Positions 18,357-27,137 of a DNA stretch of 39,388 bases are shown here, piece by piece. The notes under the pieces were generated by a model. The model searched no databases, was not told where the DNA came from, and saw only the letters and a list, made by a program, of their open reading frames with translations. Position numbers and translations under genes: made by a program. Source of the stretch: Gammaproteobacteria bacterium (GTDB lineage: Bacteria; Pseudomonadota; Gammaproteobacteria; JAADHS01); the NCBI GenBank assembly GCA_013151745.1, contig JAADHS010000238.1, positions 1 to 39,388 of the forward strand, in the 5' to 3' direction. Within the stretch, counting starts at the first letter, position 1. Each line of letters opens with the position of its first letter.

Positions 18357-18429
18357 ATTTTTTTGTTTTGAATTAAGCTCAGTTTGTACGAATGGAAAAC
18401 GTACCTGTATGCTTATTTAAGTGCTTGAG

Positions 18430-18438
18430 TGTTATAAT
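18430..18438 (+). promoter_or_regulatory. Extended -10 promoter for the lipoprotein gene
   Basis: TGTTATAAT is a perfect extended -10 (TGnTATAAT) 36 nt before the ATG at 18475. The -35 region is poor (TGCTTA), as is usual for extended -10 promoters. Confidence 0.55.
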
Positions 18439-18474
18439 AGACATCGTTGTGCAGAGGTGATCAGGGGCAAAATC

Positions 18475-18924
18475 ATGCGAAAGATTGATGCAATAAATAA
18501 AATAGGTGTAAAGGCAAGGGGGGGCGTCAACCTGTTTCTGGTTATTTTTACACTTGTTTTGGCGGGGTGCAGTGATCATGCTGCCGATTTGCCGGCGGCA
18601 TCTTTTGGCGATATTACTGTCCTTGAAGAACTGGCGAAAAGCTATGAAAAAATTGCAGAGTATATTCCTGTCAATCCGCAAAAATTAAGGCAGGAAGATA
18701 AAAAGAAATTTGTTGAAGATGTGTTTAAGGATGCAGGGTATAATTATAAGAAAACGCTACTTTCCCCGGCAGCACAGCAAGGTATGAAGAGCAAGCATCA
18801 TCGAGATTTGGCTGAACTTGTGTTGTTGCCGGCCACGGGGCTAGATGAACAAAGTCTAACTGAGTTGTATGATGCGGCTGAGTTGCTCGCGATTGCGACT
18901 CTGAAGTCTAATACAAAAAAATAG
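18475..18924 (+). CDS. Small putative lipoprotein of unknown function
   Basis: 149-residue protein. A hydrophobic signal segment (VNLFLVIFTLVLAGCSD) ends in a lipobox LAGC, so the mature protein probably begins at that Cys and is membrane-anchored in the periplasm. The remainder is charged and mainly helical (DITVLEELAKSYEKIAEYIP). The ATG at 18475 is chosen because it places the lipobox at a normal distance and follows AGGGGCAAAATC; an earlier ATG at 18421 would add 18 residues and lie upstream of the likely promoter. Convergent with bolA. No family recognised. Confidence 0.75.
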   Translation: MRKIDAINKIGVKARGGVNLFLVIFTLVLAGCSDHAADLPAASFGDITVLEELAKSYEKIAEYIPVNPQKLRQEDKKKFVEDVFKDAGYNYKKTLLSPAAQQGMKSKHHRDLAELVLLPATGLDEQSLTELYDAAELLAIATLKSNTKK

Positions 18925-18927
18925 AAT

Positions 18928-19239
18928 TTAGTGTCCGCCTCCCATGCAGGGAGGAGAATCGGGGGGGGGTGTGTGTTGAGTTGCCCATTCTTCGGGCGTA
19001 TAGGTATGTAAGGCCAAGGCATGAATAGACCCCTGTAATTCTGAAGCAAGCAGCTTATAAATCAGTCGGTGTCTTTTCACCGCGGTCAATGAGTTGAAAG
19101 CGGTAGTAGCAATAACAATTTTAAAATGCGATTCTGAACCTTCCGGCACGTTATGTTGGTGACTTTCATTGACGATTTCCATGAAAGCAGGCTGAAAATG
19201 ATCGGTGAGTTTGTGCTGTAGTCTGTTCTGAATTTTCAT
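18928..19239 (-). CDS. bolA: BolA-family protein
   Basis: 103-residue BolA-fold protein. BolA proteins pair with monothiol glutaredoxins in iron-sulfur and redox regulation and affect cell shape. The N-terminus (MKIQNRLQHKLTDHFQPAFM), SHFKIVIATTAFNSLTAVKRH and the conserved His in the LQGSIHALALHTYTPEEW segment fit the family. The tail is rich in Pro, Gly and Cys (PPPDSPPCMGGGH). Its ATG abuts the stop of the upstream gene at 19240, so the two form an operon. Confidence 0.93.
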   Translation of the reverse strand: MKIQNRLQHKLTDHFQPAFMEIVNESHQHNVPEGSESHFKIVIATTAFNSLTAVKRHRLIYKLLASELQGSIHALALHTYTPEEWATQHTPPPDSPPCMGGGH

Positions 19240-19533
19240 TTACGATTCTGTTTCCGCTATCCATTTTTCAAGTGCTTCAATGATTGACTTTGCTTGTTCT
19301 GTACTTGAAATGTTAAATTTTGATTGTTGTTTGTACTCTCCATGACGTTTGCGATAGCGCCGGATTGTATATTTGTCTTTGCTATATTCTTCTTTGCGCC
19401 CGTCCCAGTCTTGGTATTTAAAAATAATAGTTGACCAAGCGCCTTTGGTTAAGACGATTTTATCGAGTTCCTTTACGGTTTCTTTACCATCTTCGGAGTA
19501 AGCGATGGTGATCTCATCAATAGTTTCAGCCAT
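19240..19533 (-). CDS. Small protein of unknown function upstream of bolA
   Basis: 97-residue soluble protein with a good Shine-Dalgarno (AGAGA before the ATG) and no gap before bolA. The sequence is rich in charged residues and contains WSTIIFKYQDWDGRKEEYSK and YTIRRYRKRHGEYKQQSKF, suggestive of a compact beta-rich fold with basic surface. No named family could be assigned. Tight linkage suggests it is cotranscribed with bolA. Confidence 0.8.
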   Translation of the reverse strand: MAETIDEITIAYSEDGKETVKELDKIVLTKGAWSTIIFKYQDWDGRKEEYSKDKYTIRRYRKRHGEYKQQSKFNISSTEQAKSIIEALEKWIAETES

Positions 19534-19671
19534 TTTTCTCTTTATATCTGTGTGTGGTATGCAATAATCAGGGTGATTGTATTTATTTTACCATTTTTAC
19601 CATAATTTCGACCTTTTTTCTATTAAAATAGAGCGTGAATTTGAGTTTTTGGGGTCGTTTTTCATAGGTCT

Positions 19672-20175
19672 ATGTCAGTGTGTGAGCCAGATAATAAATT
19701 TGAAGAAAAAAGTAAATCTCAGCGTAAGAGAGAAGTGGAAGCCTTGCAAAATATCGGGGAAAAGCTTGTTAATTTAAGATGTGCTCAGCTCAACAAGCTG
19801 GCATTGCCAGAAAGACTTCGTCAGGCTGTAGACAGAGCTCAGCAGATACGTTCCAGAAGTGCGTTGCGCCGTCAGCGTCAATATATAGGTCGGTTAATGC
19901 GCGAAGAAGGGGAAGAGGTTGAGCTGAGGTTGGAGAAGCTATTACGCCCCCATGTCGAAGAAACAGCGTATTTACATAAATTAGAGCGTTGGCGAGATCG
20001 TTTGATTGATGAAGGGGAGGGCGCGATTGACGATTTAATAGCTGAGCATCCGTCAGCAGAGAGGCAAGTCGTTAGGCAATATGTGCGTAGCGCCAAAAAG
20101 CAACAGGAAGAATCTTTGTCTCAAAAGGCGGTGCGTAATTTATTTAAATATCTCAAAACGCTTATTTCTACATAA
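19672..20175 (+). CDS. darP: Ribosome biogenesis factor DarP (YjgA, DUF615)
   Basis: 167-residue highly charged helical protein that associates with late 50S precursors. Family hallmarks include KSKSQRKREVEALQNIGEKL, RSALRRQRQYIGRLMR, and the tail QEESLSQKAVRNLFKYLKTL. The ATG at 19672 is preceded by AGG at a reasonable distance, and the N-terminal length fits. Monocistronic here; in many gammaproteobacteria it is next to pmbA, which is not in the window. Confidence 0.93.
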   Translation: MSVCEPDNKFEEKSKSQRKREVEALQNIGEKLVNLRCAQLNKLALPERLRQAVDRAQQIRSRSALRRQRQYIGRLMREEGEEVELRLEKLLRPHVEETAYLHKLERWRDRLIDEGEGAIDDLIAEHPSAERQVVRQYVRSAKKQQEESLSQKAVRNLFKYLKTLIST

Positions 20176-20190
20176 AAAGTCATTATTTGT

Positions 20191-20219
20191 TTTACCTGGA
20201 GATATCTATCGTCTATACT
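20191..20219 (+). promoter_or_regulatory. Putative sigma-70 promoter of the Rrf2 gene
   Basis: TTTACC (20191-20196) and TATACT (20214-20219) are separated by 17 nt, 55 nt ahead of the ATG at 20275. The -35 is moderate and the -10 good. The intervening GAGATATCTATC is partly symmetric and could be an operator, but this is a guess. Confidence 0.4.
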
Positions 20220-20274
20220 CCCTATGATGCCAGTTTGGTCATGTTTGTCGTAATATCGTCACGGAGTAGTTTGT

Positions 20275-20757
20275 ATGAAAATATCTTCTCGTTCTCGTCA
20301 TGCAGTCACTGTAATGCTTGAGTTGGCATTGCAAGAGCGTGAAACAGAGACGCCGGTTATAGATTTGGCGCGAAAATATGGAATATCCCAGTCTTCAATG
20401 GAGCAATTGTTTGCGAAGTTACGGCATTGTGGTTTAGTTACCGGGCGTCGTGGCCGCAGAGGAGGCTATAAGCTTGCTGAGTCAGCAACAAAAATTTCGT
20501 TGGCTGATATCATTGGCGCAGTAGATTCTACACGCGAGCAAATGGATCAGCAGTCAGGCGCACCTGCCGAGGTGGTGTGGAAGAAATTGAGTGACCGCTT
20601 GTATCTGTATCTGGAAGAGATGACTTTGGCGGAATTAATGGAGTCTGCTCAGCTAGATAAAACGACATCCATAGAGAGCCCGATTATTGCCGATGGCATG
20701 GATCCCGCTTTAGGCATACAAGCGACTGAAAGTAGCCTGCCTCTTAACCATAGTTAA
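20275..20757 (+). CDS. Rrf2/IscR-family regulator lacking the cluster cysteines
   Basis: 160-residue winged-helix regulator. The N-terminal DNA-binding domain is typical of IscR (MKISSRSRHAVTVMLELALQ, YGISQSSMEQLFAKLR, GRRGRRGGYKLA). IscR holds a [2Fe-2S] cluster with three cysteines after the recognition wing; here that region (DSTREQMDQQSGAPAEVVWK) has none, and the only Cys is in LRHCGLV. It should therefore act without a cluster or sense something else. No iscSUA genes follow. The C-terminal 40 residues are variable. Confidence 0.9.
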   Translation: MKISSRSRHAVTVMLELALQERETETPVIDLARKYGISQSSMEQLFAKLRHCGLVTGRRGRRGGYKLAESATKISLADIIGAVDSTREQMDQQSGAPAEVVWKKLSDRLYLYLEEMTLAELMESAQLDKTTSIESPIIADGMDPALGIQATESSLPLNHS

Positions 20758-20896
20758 GCACTTCGGTGACGAAAAATGGGCATTGATGGTGGGCAAAGTT
20801 TGATAAGATATATTCAGTTCATGGAAGGGTGAAGGATAGCGGGGCTGTGCAAGGATGCACACAGGGATGATCTGCGGGTCACTCTAATAAAAAAGG

Positions 20897-20922
20897 CTAC
20901 AGCAGTCCGGCTTGTAGTTTTT
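20897..20922 (+). terminator. Possible rho-independent terminator of the Rrf2 gene
   Basis: CTACAGC pairs with GCTTGTAG (one bulged base) at 20897-20917 and is followed directly by five T. It lies 140 bp downstream of the Rrf2 stop; the T-run merges with the start of the family B repeat. Confidence 0.4.
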
Positions 20923-21109
20923 ATATATACCCATAGTGTTATGAATTTAGGCGTTTTCACGTACCTTTACACTTCATTTTCAGTTTTTTCTCGGCTCTTA
21001 CATTGCTCTATTTCTTGCTTCCGTGTAGTCGTCAATCGGAAAAACTCAATCCGAGGCCCAGCTCCACCCCACGCGCTAATACCTCAATCTCAAATGCCAC
21101 GGATATATA
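20923..21109 (+). repeat. Family B repeat, most complete copy (187 bp)
   Basis: Both ends are present: TATATACCCATAGTGTTATG at the left and GCCACGGATATATA at the right, forming imperfect inverted termini of about 14 bp. The interior (ATGAATTTAGGCGTTTTCAC, CTCAATCCGAGG, CGCGCTAATACCT) shares blocks with copies at 3493 and 11263. It has no coding capacity and fills the gap between the Rrf2 gene and the DUF3465 gene. Confidence 0.65.
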
Positions 21110-21113
21110 GCAA

Positions 21114-21593
21114 TCATTCGTAACGCTGACCAGCATGTTCCAACCAGCCCCCTGGGCGACGGTCACGAGGATCATGGTGGGTCCAATGAACGACCCCTCC
21201 TTCATTAGTCCATTCATATTCGCCGCGAAAGCGAATCGTATCCTGTTTTTTGAGCTTGGCGACCCGGGGGGCGAGGTCAATGTTATGAGCAATCAATATG
21301 GTTTTTCCGGAGGCGAGTTTGACTATAAAGCGCTGGTGTTTTGATCCCTTCAAATCGTCACTGAGTACTTTTATGACGCGTCCTTGATCTTCAACGATAA
21401 CATCGCTTTTTCGGTTTTGGATGGCTTGTTCAAGTACGCCAAGGGTTCTTTTCTCCCCTGTAGTTTGTGCGGTGCTGCGAGATTGATCTCTATTTCCGGG
21501 TTGTTGATCATCATCTAATTGTAACCACAGTGAGCCGATGATGATGGCAAGTAATACGAGGATTTGACTGAATTTATTTTTAGCTACTTTCAT
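21114..21593 (-). CDS. DUF3465 family protein
   Basis: 159 residues with an N-terminal hydrophobic anchor or signal (FSQILVLLAIIIGSLWLQLD), so probably exported or membrane-tethered. The C-terminal domain is recognisable as DUF3465 from FIVKLASGKTILIAHNIDLAPRV and FRGEYEWTNEGGVVHWTHHD, which ends in a conserved His-rich, Gly-rich block (RRPGGWLEHAGQRYE). The OB-like fold is thought to bind nucleic acid or small ligands, but no function is established. It is separated from ftsH by about 100 bp in the same direction. Confidence 0.88.
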   Translation of the reverse strand: MKVAKNKFSQILVLLAIIIGSLWLQLDDDQQPGNRDQSRSTAQTTGEKRTLGVLEQAIQNRKSDVIVEDQGRVIKVLSDDLKGSKHQRFIVKLASGKTILIAHNIDLAPRVAKLKKQDTIRFRGEYEWTNEGGVVHWTHHDPRDRRPGGWLEHAGQRYE

Positions 21594-21696
21594 GCGAGTA
21601 TAGATTGAATTATGAGGTCAGTATTTTATGGTGAGCGTCGTACCGTGATAGATTCAGGGTACGACGCACTATGCACTATGGAACGATTACTTTTTA

Positions 21697-23625
21697 TTAT
21701 GCCTCCTTAGGCGTTTCATTCATCGCCGGTTCAAGTGGTGGCTCTTCTTCCTCTGTGGTCGAACCTGATGAGGGAGGGGGCTGTTTTTCGCCGGGTTGTT
21801 TATATTCAACAGGAGGTCGAGGTGGCTTGCCTGCCATGATGTCATTGACCTGGTCTTTATCTAATGTTTCATATTCCATGAGCGCATCGGCCATGGCATG
21901 AAGGATGTCGATACGATCATTTAATATTATCTCAGATTGTTCATAGTTTCTTTCAATAAGCGATTTGATTTCGTTATCAATGGTTTCGGCAGTGCTATTT
22001 GCTATGGCGGACTCGGTTTGGTTTTGTCCTAAAAAACCTTGGTTTTCATCCTCAAGAAAGGCGCGTGGGCCGATGACTGAGGACAACCCCCATTTTTTCA
22101 CCATATTCGTTGCCAGTTCTGTAGCCCGTTGAATATCATTGCTGGCACCTGTGGTGACCGCATCAGCACCAAAGATGATTTCTTCAGCGATACGACCGCC
22201 AAACAGACTGGCAAGCTGGCTTTCTAAGCGTCGTTTGCTGTAGCTGTGACGGTCTTCTTCTGGCAGGTACATGGTGACCCCTAATGCCCGCCCTCTTGGG
22301 ATGATGCTTACTTTGTGTACGGGGTCATGTTCGGGTACGGTTAAACCAACAATGGTATGTCCCGCTTCATGATATGCCGTGAGTTTTTTCTCCGATTCGC
22401 TCATCACCATAGAGCGGCGCTCTGCACCCATCATAATTTTGTCTTTGGCGTGTTCAAAATCTTTATTGGTGACGGTATCACGTCGTTCACGGGCGGCAAA
22501 TAATGCCGCTTCATTGACGAGATTGGCCAGGTCTGCACCCGAAAATCCAGGAGTGCCTCTTGCTATAGTGGACGCATCGACATCGTCGCACGAAGGGATT
22601 TTGCGCATGTGGACTTTGAGAATTTGGGCTCGACCCCGAACGTCAGGTAGGGGGACGGTGACTTGGCGGTCAAAGCGTCCAGGTCTAAGCAAAGCATTGT
22701 CAAGGACATCAGGTCGGTTGGTTGCAGCAATAACGATGATACCCTCAGTTCCTTCAAAGCCATCCATCTCTACCAGCAATTGATTGAGCGTTTGTTCGCG
22801 TTCGTCGTTGCCACCGCCAATGCCGGCGCCTCGTTTACGTCCAACCGCGTCGATTTCATCGATGAATATAATGCAGGGTGCCGCTTTTTTGGCTTCTGCA
22901 AAAAGATCTCGTACTCGTGATGCGCCCACGCCGACAAACATTTCAACGAAGTCGGAGCCAGAAATGGAGAAAAAAGGAACTTCTGCTTCGCCCGCAATGG
23001 CTTTGGCGAGCAAGGTTTTACCCGTTCCTGGTGCGCCAACCATTAAGATGCCACGTGGAATTTGCCCCCCTACTTTTCTAAAGCGCTCACCATCGCGAAG
23101 GAAGTCGACAATTTCACCCACTTCTTCTTTGGCTTCTTCAACCCCGGCGACATCGGTGAATTTAATATTGACTTGTCCTGCGCTAAACGTTTTTGCGTTG
23201 GTTTTGCCAAAACGAAACGCCCCCCCATTCTGTCCGCCGCCTTGTGAACGTTTCAGAAAATAGACCCACAATGCAATAATAATGATGAAGGGGAGCCAGG
23301 AAATGATTAAACTGCTAAAAAAAGATTGTTTTTCTTTCGGTGCTGCTTTGATTATGACACCGTTGCTGATCAAATCTCCGATCAAGCCATTATCATTGGG
23401 TGTATGGGCTTTAAAAGGGGTTCGTTCTGCATCCAAGCCATAGATAACGCCGTCATCAATCATAACTTCGACTATATTTTTTTCGTTTATTTTCTTTAAA
23501 AACTCTGAATAAGGGATGGTATAGCGACTTTCCTCAATGTCAGCGGTCGAGCTGAGAAGAAAAAAAACAGATAAAGTTGCGAATGCCATTGTCAAAATAA
23601 TGGCAGGTGCGCCAAAGTTTTTCAT
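21697..23625 (-). CDS. ftsH: ATP-dependent zinc metalloprotease FtsH
   Basis: Inner-membrane AAA+ protease of 642 residues that degrades membrane proteins and regulators such as LpxC and sigma-32 in E. coli. Two transmembrane segments (about 5-24 and 105-124) flank a periplasmic loop. Walker A is GAPGTGKT (197-204), Walker B is IIFIDEID (252-259), the SRH region is [20 protein letters not shown], and the zinc site is H419-E-A-G-H423. The C-terminal 30 residues are rich in Pro and Glu. AAGGAG precedes the ATG by 6 nt. It is monocistronic here; in E. coli it follows rrmJ, which is absent. Confidence 0.98.
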   Translation of the reverse strand: MKNFGAPAIILTMAFATLSVFFLLSSTADIEESRYTIPYSEFLKKINEKNIVEVMIDDGVIYGLDAERTPFKAHTPNDNGLIGDLISNGVIIKAAPKEKQSFFSSLIISWLPFIIIIALWVYFLKRSQGGGQNGGAFRFGKTNAKTFSAGQVNIKFTDVAGVEEAKEEVGEIVDFLRDGERFRKVGGQIPRGILMVGAPGTGKTLLAKAIAGEAEVPFFSISGSDFVEMFVGVGASRVRDLFAEAKKAAPCIIFIDEIDAVGRKRGAGIGGGNDEREQTLNQLLVEMDGFEGTEGIIVIAATNRPDVLDNALLRPGRFDRQVTVPLPDVRGRAQILKVHMRKIPSCDDVDASTIARGTPGFSGADLANLVNEAALFAARERRDTVTNKDFEHAKDKIMMGAERRSMVMSESEKKLTAYHEAGHTIVGLTVPEHDPVHKVSIIPRGRALGVTMYLPEEDRHSYSKRRLESQLASLFGGRIAEEIIFGADAVTTGASNDIQRATELATNMVKKWGLSSVIGPRAFLEDENQGFLGQNQTESAIANSTAETIDNEIKSLIERNYEQSEIILNDRIDILHAMADALMEYETLDKDQVNDIMAGKPPRPPVEYKQPGEKQPPPSSGSTTEEEEPPLEPAMNETPKEA

Positions 23626-24205
23626 AGCTTACTCCTTGTTATGCTAAGGTGATATTCTTCGACAGAAATCACCATAAGTGCGATGAACTCAATACGCACT
23701 CTATTTTTGGACAGTTTTTCGAACCAACTTTGTCCGTCGATGAGGAAGTAGAACGTGGTAAATCAGAATAAAGACGATGCACTATAAAGAGCGGTCTAAG
23801 TTGTGAGAGATAAGAGGAGGCCTGGTCTTTAGCAAACGCCAAGCCCATTGTACTCCTAGAACAATATAAATCCTTCTTATGGTCAATGCAATGCATGGAC
23901 AATTACTCCTCAGAATGCTTGCCAGCGTTAAAATGACCTAGTTAGGTGTCATTTTAACGCTGGCAAGCTAGCTGATGCAAATAATAGGCCTGTATACTCT
24001 ATCTGGGTCAGGAGGCTGCCCGAGAATAGAAACCGTAGCGAGAACTTCGATACCTTCTAGGTGTTAAGGTTCCCCCTGCCTTAGTTTTTTAATGCTTATG
24101 GAGTCTACGTATTCTCTATAGATCTGTTCGTCGATGAGGTAACGGGGCAGCATATTTTATTTTGTGGTGCAAAACTTAAAATAGCTGAGTCGTTATGCTT
24201 TAGAT
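23626..24205. other. 580-bp gap between minE and ftsH
   Basis: No gene can be supported. A plus-strand frame from about 23649 stays open for about 41 codons (reading DELNTHSIFGQFFEPTLSVD) and then has only two stops until 23935, suggesting a decayed coding remnant of unknown origin. A strong hairpin lies at 23917-23968. The following 150 bp (about 24000-24150), with several GC-rich short stems, might encode a small RNA, but no known RNA family is recognised. Confidence 0.35.
23917..23968. repeat. Perfect 21-bp stem hairpin
   Basis: GCTTGCCAGCGTTAAAATGA plus C (23917-23937) is the exact reverse complement of 23948-23968, with a 10-nt loop CTAGTTAGGT. It is not followed by a T-run, so it is more likely a repeat or the end of a mobile element than a simple terminator. 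Confidence 0.65.
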
Positions 24206-24487
24206 TTAATGGTGTACTGCGCGTTTCATTTCATCTTCTGATTCAGGTAATACAATATTAAGTTCCAAAATTTCACAATCGCCATCATTATCCAAGTTAA
24301 CCTGGATGTCACTCATATCAATTTCTATATAACGACTGATCACGGCCAGTAAGTCCCTTTTCATTGCGGGAAGATAATCGGGGCCATCTCGGTCGGTATG
24401 CTCCCGCGCCAAGATAATTTGTAGTCGATCTTTGGCAACCGTAGCGGTTTTCTTTTGTCTGCGCAGTAAATAATCAAGTATTGACAT
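24206..24487 (-). CDS. minE: Cell division topological specificity factor MinE
   Basis: 93-residue partner of MinD that stimulates its ATPase at the membrane and drives pole-to-pole oscillation. The N-terminal membrane-binding helix and anti-MinCD region (MSILDYLLRRQKKTATVAKD, RLQIILAREH) and the dimerisation domain (LPAMKRDLLAVISRYIEID) are clear. The ATG lies 3 nt after the minD stop, so minC-minD-minE form one operon. Confidence 0.97.
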   Translation of the reverse strand: MSILDYLLRRQKKTATVAKDRLQIILAREHTDRDGPDYLPAMKRDLLAVISRYIEIDMSDIQVNLDNDGDCEILELNIVLPESEDEMKRAVHH

Positions 24488-24490
24488 AGT

Positions 24491-25303
24491 TTAGGTTCCA
24501 AATAAGCGGCTGAAAAATCCTTTTTTTTCCTCCGAAACAAAGCGCATGGGCTTGTCATCGCCGAGGAATCGGTCTACAACATCACGGTAAGCCTTGCCGC
24601 TGTCACTTTTTTCGTCGCGAATAACGGGAACACCTGAATTGGATGCTTGAAGTACAGATTCTGACTCTGGGATCACCCCCAATAATGGAATGCCCAGTAG
24701 CTCTTGTATATCTTCAATAGCCAGCATTTCTCCCTGGTTGGCGCGTCTTGCACTGTAGCGTGTAATGAGAAGATGCTCGCGTATGGGTTCTTCATCTCCT
24801 TGTTCTGCACGTTGGGATTTTGCAGCTAGAATACCTAGAACCCGGTCTGAATCTCTGACCGATGAAACTTCAGGATTAGTGACAACAATCGCTTCGTCGG
24901 CAAAATATAAAGCCATGACTGCGCCGCGTTCAATTCCCGCTGGCGAGTCACATATAATATAGTCAAAATTCTTTCTGAGTTCGTCAAGAATCTGGCCCAC
25001 GCCTTCTTGGGTGAGGGCTTCTTTATCTCGTGTTTGCGAGGCAGGCAGGATATAAAGGTTATTTTCATGTTTATCTCGGATTAACGCTTGTTTTAGAGAG
25101 GCTTCTCCATTTAAAACGTTGACAAAGTCATAAACTACGCGTCGTTCGCAGCCCATGACCAGATCCAAATTCCGCAGGCCGATATCAAAATCAATAACGA
25201 CTGTTTTTTGTCCGCTTTGTGCGAGACCGGTTGCAATATTTGCGCTGGTGGTTGTTTTACCAACACCACCTTTACCAGAGGTGATTACAATTATTTTGGC
25301 CAA
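24491..25303 (-). CDS. minD: Septum site-determining ATPase MinD
   Basis: 270-residue deviant-Walker ATPase that binds the membrane as an ATP dimer and recruits MinC. The P-loop is GKGGVGKTT (10-18), followed by VVIDFDIGLRNLDLVMG and ICDSPAGIE. The C-terminal amphipathic helix is EEKKGFFSRLFGT, the membrane-targeting sequence. The start is a TTG at 25303 with GGGAGA 7-8 nt upstream; no ATG is available in that position. It lies between minC (74 bp upstream) and minE. Confidence 0.97.
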   Translation of the reverse strand: MAKIIVITSGKGGVGKTTTSANIATGLAQSGQKTVVIDFDIGLRNLDLVMGCERRVVYDFVNVLNGEASLKQALIRDKHENNLYILPASQTRDKEALTQEGVGQILDELRKNFDYIICDSPAGIERGAVMALYFADEAIVVTNPEVSSVRDSDRVLGILAAKSQRAEQGDEEPIREHLLITRYSARRANQGEMLAIEDIQELLGIPLLGVIPESESVLQASNSGVPVIRDEKSDSGKAYRDVVDRFLGDDKPMRFVSEEKKGFFSRLFGT

Positions 25304-25377
25304 ATGCTACTCTCCCTTGTCTAAACCAGTCGTTCGTGTATTACGTACGGATTAGGTTAGGTAAATGGTTGTTAAAA

Positions 25378-26211
25378 TTAATTAAGCAGTTCTATCTGAA
25401 GCTGCCCATCAGTTAAGAAGACCTGCACAGTTTGCTGTTTTAATTCGCTTGGCATTTGATCTTCAAAAACACGGTAGTGGCCATCGACAGAGACGAGTTC
25501 CGCCTCCATGTTCTGACAGAAAATTCTTGCGTTTTTATCGCCTTTAACGCCGGCAAGCGCTCGCCCTCGTAGGGCGGCATAGATATGAATATTACCGTCA
25601 GCAACGACTTCGGCTCCAGCATTAACCGCAGCCAGTATGATCAAGTCTCCCCCTTGGGCGTAAATTTGTTGTCCAGAGCGTATAGGTTGGCGGACGACCT
25701 TAGTTGTTTTAGGTATCGAGCCATCATCAGTGGTCGCCATATCCGGTAGTTTGGGTTTGTTTGCTGGCGTAGTCTGTTTTTGTGTCATAGGTTTGCTGGC
25801 GACAGTTTGTTCGGTTTGCATGCCTGGCAAGTCTTTGATTGCGCCGCCTTTCATTAGTGCAAGCCCCGCTGCAATCGCAGCCTGTTGTTGCTTTGGATTT
25901 CCATGTCTCACGCCGACAGGGATTAATCTCAGATTGCGCATAAGTTGACTTAATTCTTTGAAATCTAAGTCAACATCTTGATTTTTCAAGTCTTCTATGT
26001 CGACAACTATGGGGGCATCTTCAAAAAATCGAGGGCCAGCGGCGAGCCGTTTTTTAAGTTCAGCTTCGATGCTGGGTATGTCTCCGCTATGAAGTCTGAG
26101 TACGGTCAGAGTGAACACCGACCCCTTTAACTCAATCGCAGTTTTGTTTTCCTGAGGAATCAGTGGCTCATGCGAGCTATTCCGATGGTTTATTGTTGAC
26201 TCAGTTTTCAT
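25378..26211 (-). CDS. minC: Septum site-determining inhibitor MinC
   Basis: 277-residue inhibitor of FtsZ assembly. The N-terminal FtsZ-interacting domain spans about 25-125 (ELKGSVFTLTVLRLHSGDI, FFEDAPIVVDIEDLKNQD). The C-terminal beta-helical domain runs from about 185 (IRSGQQIYAQGGDLIILAAV, GAEVVADGNIHIYAALRGR). The linker between them (about 130-180) is long and rich in Pro, Thr and Gln, and the N-terminal 20 residues are extra, making the protein longer than E. coli MinC (231). It is the first gene of minCDE. Confidence 0.95.
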   Translation of the reverse strand: MKTESTINHRNSSHEPLIPQENKTAIELKGSVFTLTVLRLHSGDIPSIEAELKKRLAAGPRFFEDAPIVVDIEDLKNQDVDLDFKELSQLMRNLRLIPVGVRHGNPKQQQAAIAAGLALMKGGAIKDLPGMQTEQTVASKPMTQKQTTPANKPKLPDMATTDDGSIPKTTKVVRQPIRSGQQIYAQGGDLIILAAVNAGAEVVADGNIHIYAALRGRALAGVKGDKNARIFCQNMEAELVSVDGHYRVFEDQMPSELKQQTVQVFLTDGQLQIELLN

Positions 26212-26348
26212 GCTAGCCAGTCAGTTTCCTTAATTTTTGTGTACGAGACGCGACTTTTATGACTCTTCGCAATTGTACGCAGTCGTCGCGGTCTACACAA
26301 TCCCTATAAGCAAGCTTATATTATTGCTTAGTTGCGGGCGGGTCATCA

Positions 26349-27137
26349 TTATTGGTAAGTAAACTGGCTAGTTTCCAATGGGTTGCCTTTTCCATTCTTA
26401 ACGATAACTTGCCAGTCGCCTTTTTTATGGGGTTGTAAATATTTGCTGGAGTAAACGCGCCAGCGGTTACCGCGTACTTTAAATTCAATTTCTGCAACCA
26501 CTTTATTGTCATATTGCCACTGATGCGTGATGGTTTGTCCCTTAAGTCCTCGTAACTCAGTGAAGTAATAGAGTTTTTTTAATTCTTGGGGTGCGGCGGT
26601 TAGCTGGCCAGTAATCTTGTCGATAGGTTCGCGCTTGCTTATGCCATTGGTAAATAGGGCTCTGGCGATATTGTTTTCATTATTTGCGAGTGTGTTGCTT
26701 GTCATGGCGGTTTTAACTGGGGAATGGGTAGCGATTTTAACTTGAGGTGTAGGTTGCTCTAAGGATTTAACGGGTTCAGAAGTCGAAGCTATTTTTGGGT
26801 TTATTGATACAGCAACGGTAGGGGGCGGTATTTTGGTATTGATTTTTTGAGTCACTGTCTCTGATGTCGGGGTGAGATCCTGGTTGATTGTGCTTGCTGA
26901 GGTGCTCAACAGGGGCGTTGTAGTTGGTGCGGAGGTTGTTGGAGCAAAAAATAGCCAAGACATTATGGCAATTATGCTGAAGGTGAGAAATACTGCTAAT
27001 TTGACAGGTTGCCCCAATTTTGAATCGGGTAAGGGGTTGGTATGGTCTATCTCTTGGGTTGTCGCAAGGCGGGGTTTATGTGCTGAGCCATTTCCTGAGC
27101 CTAAGCTGATTTTAATCTTAAGCGTTTTAGCTGACAT
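26349..27137 (-). CDS. DUF2914 domain membrane protein
   Basis: 262 residues. A basic, Gly/Ser-rich cytoplasmic N-terminus of about 45 residues is followed by one transmembrane helix (VKLAVFLTFSIIAIMSWLFF). A Thr/Pro/Ser-rich linker follows, then a C-terminal DUF2914 domain (about 165-262) with LYYFTELRGLKGQTITHQW and RVYSSKYLQPHKKGDWQVIV. The topology suggests a periplasmic DUF2914 domain tethered to the inner membrane. Function unknown. It lies between fabB and minC with gaps of more than 130 bp on both sides, so it is probably its own unit. Confidence 0.82.
   Translation of the reverse strand: MSAKTLKIKISLGSGNGSAHKPRLATTQEIDHTNPLPDSKLGQPVKLAVFLTFSIIAIMSWLFFAPTTSAPTTTPLLSTSASTINQDLTPTSETVTQKINTKIPPPTVAVSINPKIASTSEPVKSLEQPTPQVKIATHSPVKTAMTSNTLANNENNIARALFTNGISKREPIDKITGQLTAAPQELKKLYYFTELRGLKGQTITHQWQYDNKVVAEIEFKVRGNRWRVYSSKYLQPHKKGDWQVIVKNGKGNPLETSQFTYQ

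Noticed and set aside
22379..23263. Several plus-strand ORFs inside ftsH
   Set aside because: They are shadows of the conserved ftsH frame and carry no signals of their own.
23669..23902. Minus-strand ORF of 77 codons between minE and ftsH
   Set aside because: Low-complexity composition, no Shine-Dalgarno and no family; the opposite strand has an equally open frame, suggesting chance or decay.
23917..23968. Hairpin considered as an integron attC site (loop contains GTTAGGT)
   Set aside because: The stem is perfect and short, without the box-and-bulge layout of attC; the GTTAGGT lies in the loop and not at a base.
24000..24150. Candidate 6S RNA, tmRNA, RNase P RNA or SRP RNA between ftsH and minE
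   Set aside because: None of the conserved core segments of these RNAs could be recognised.
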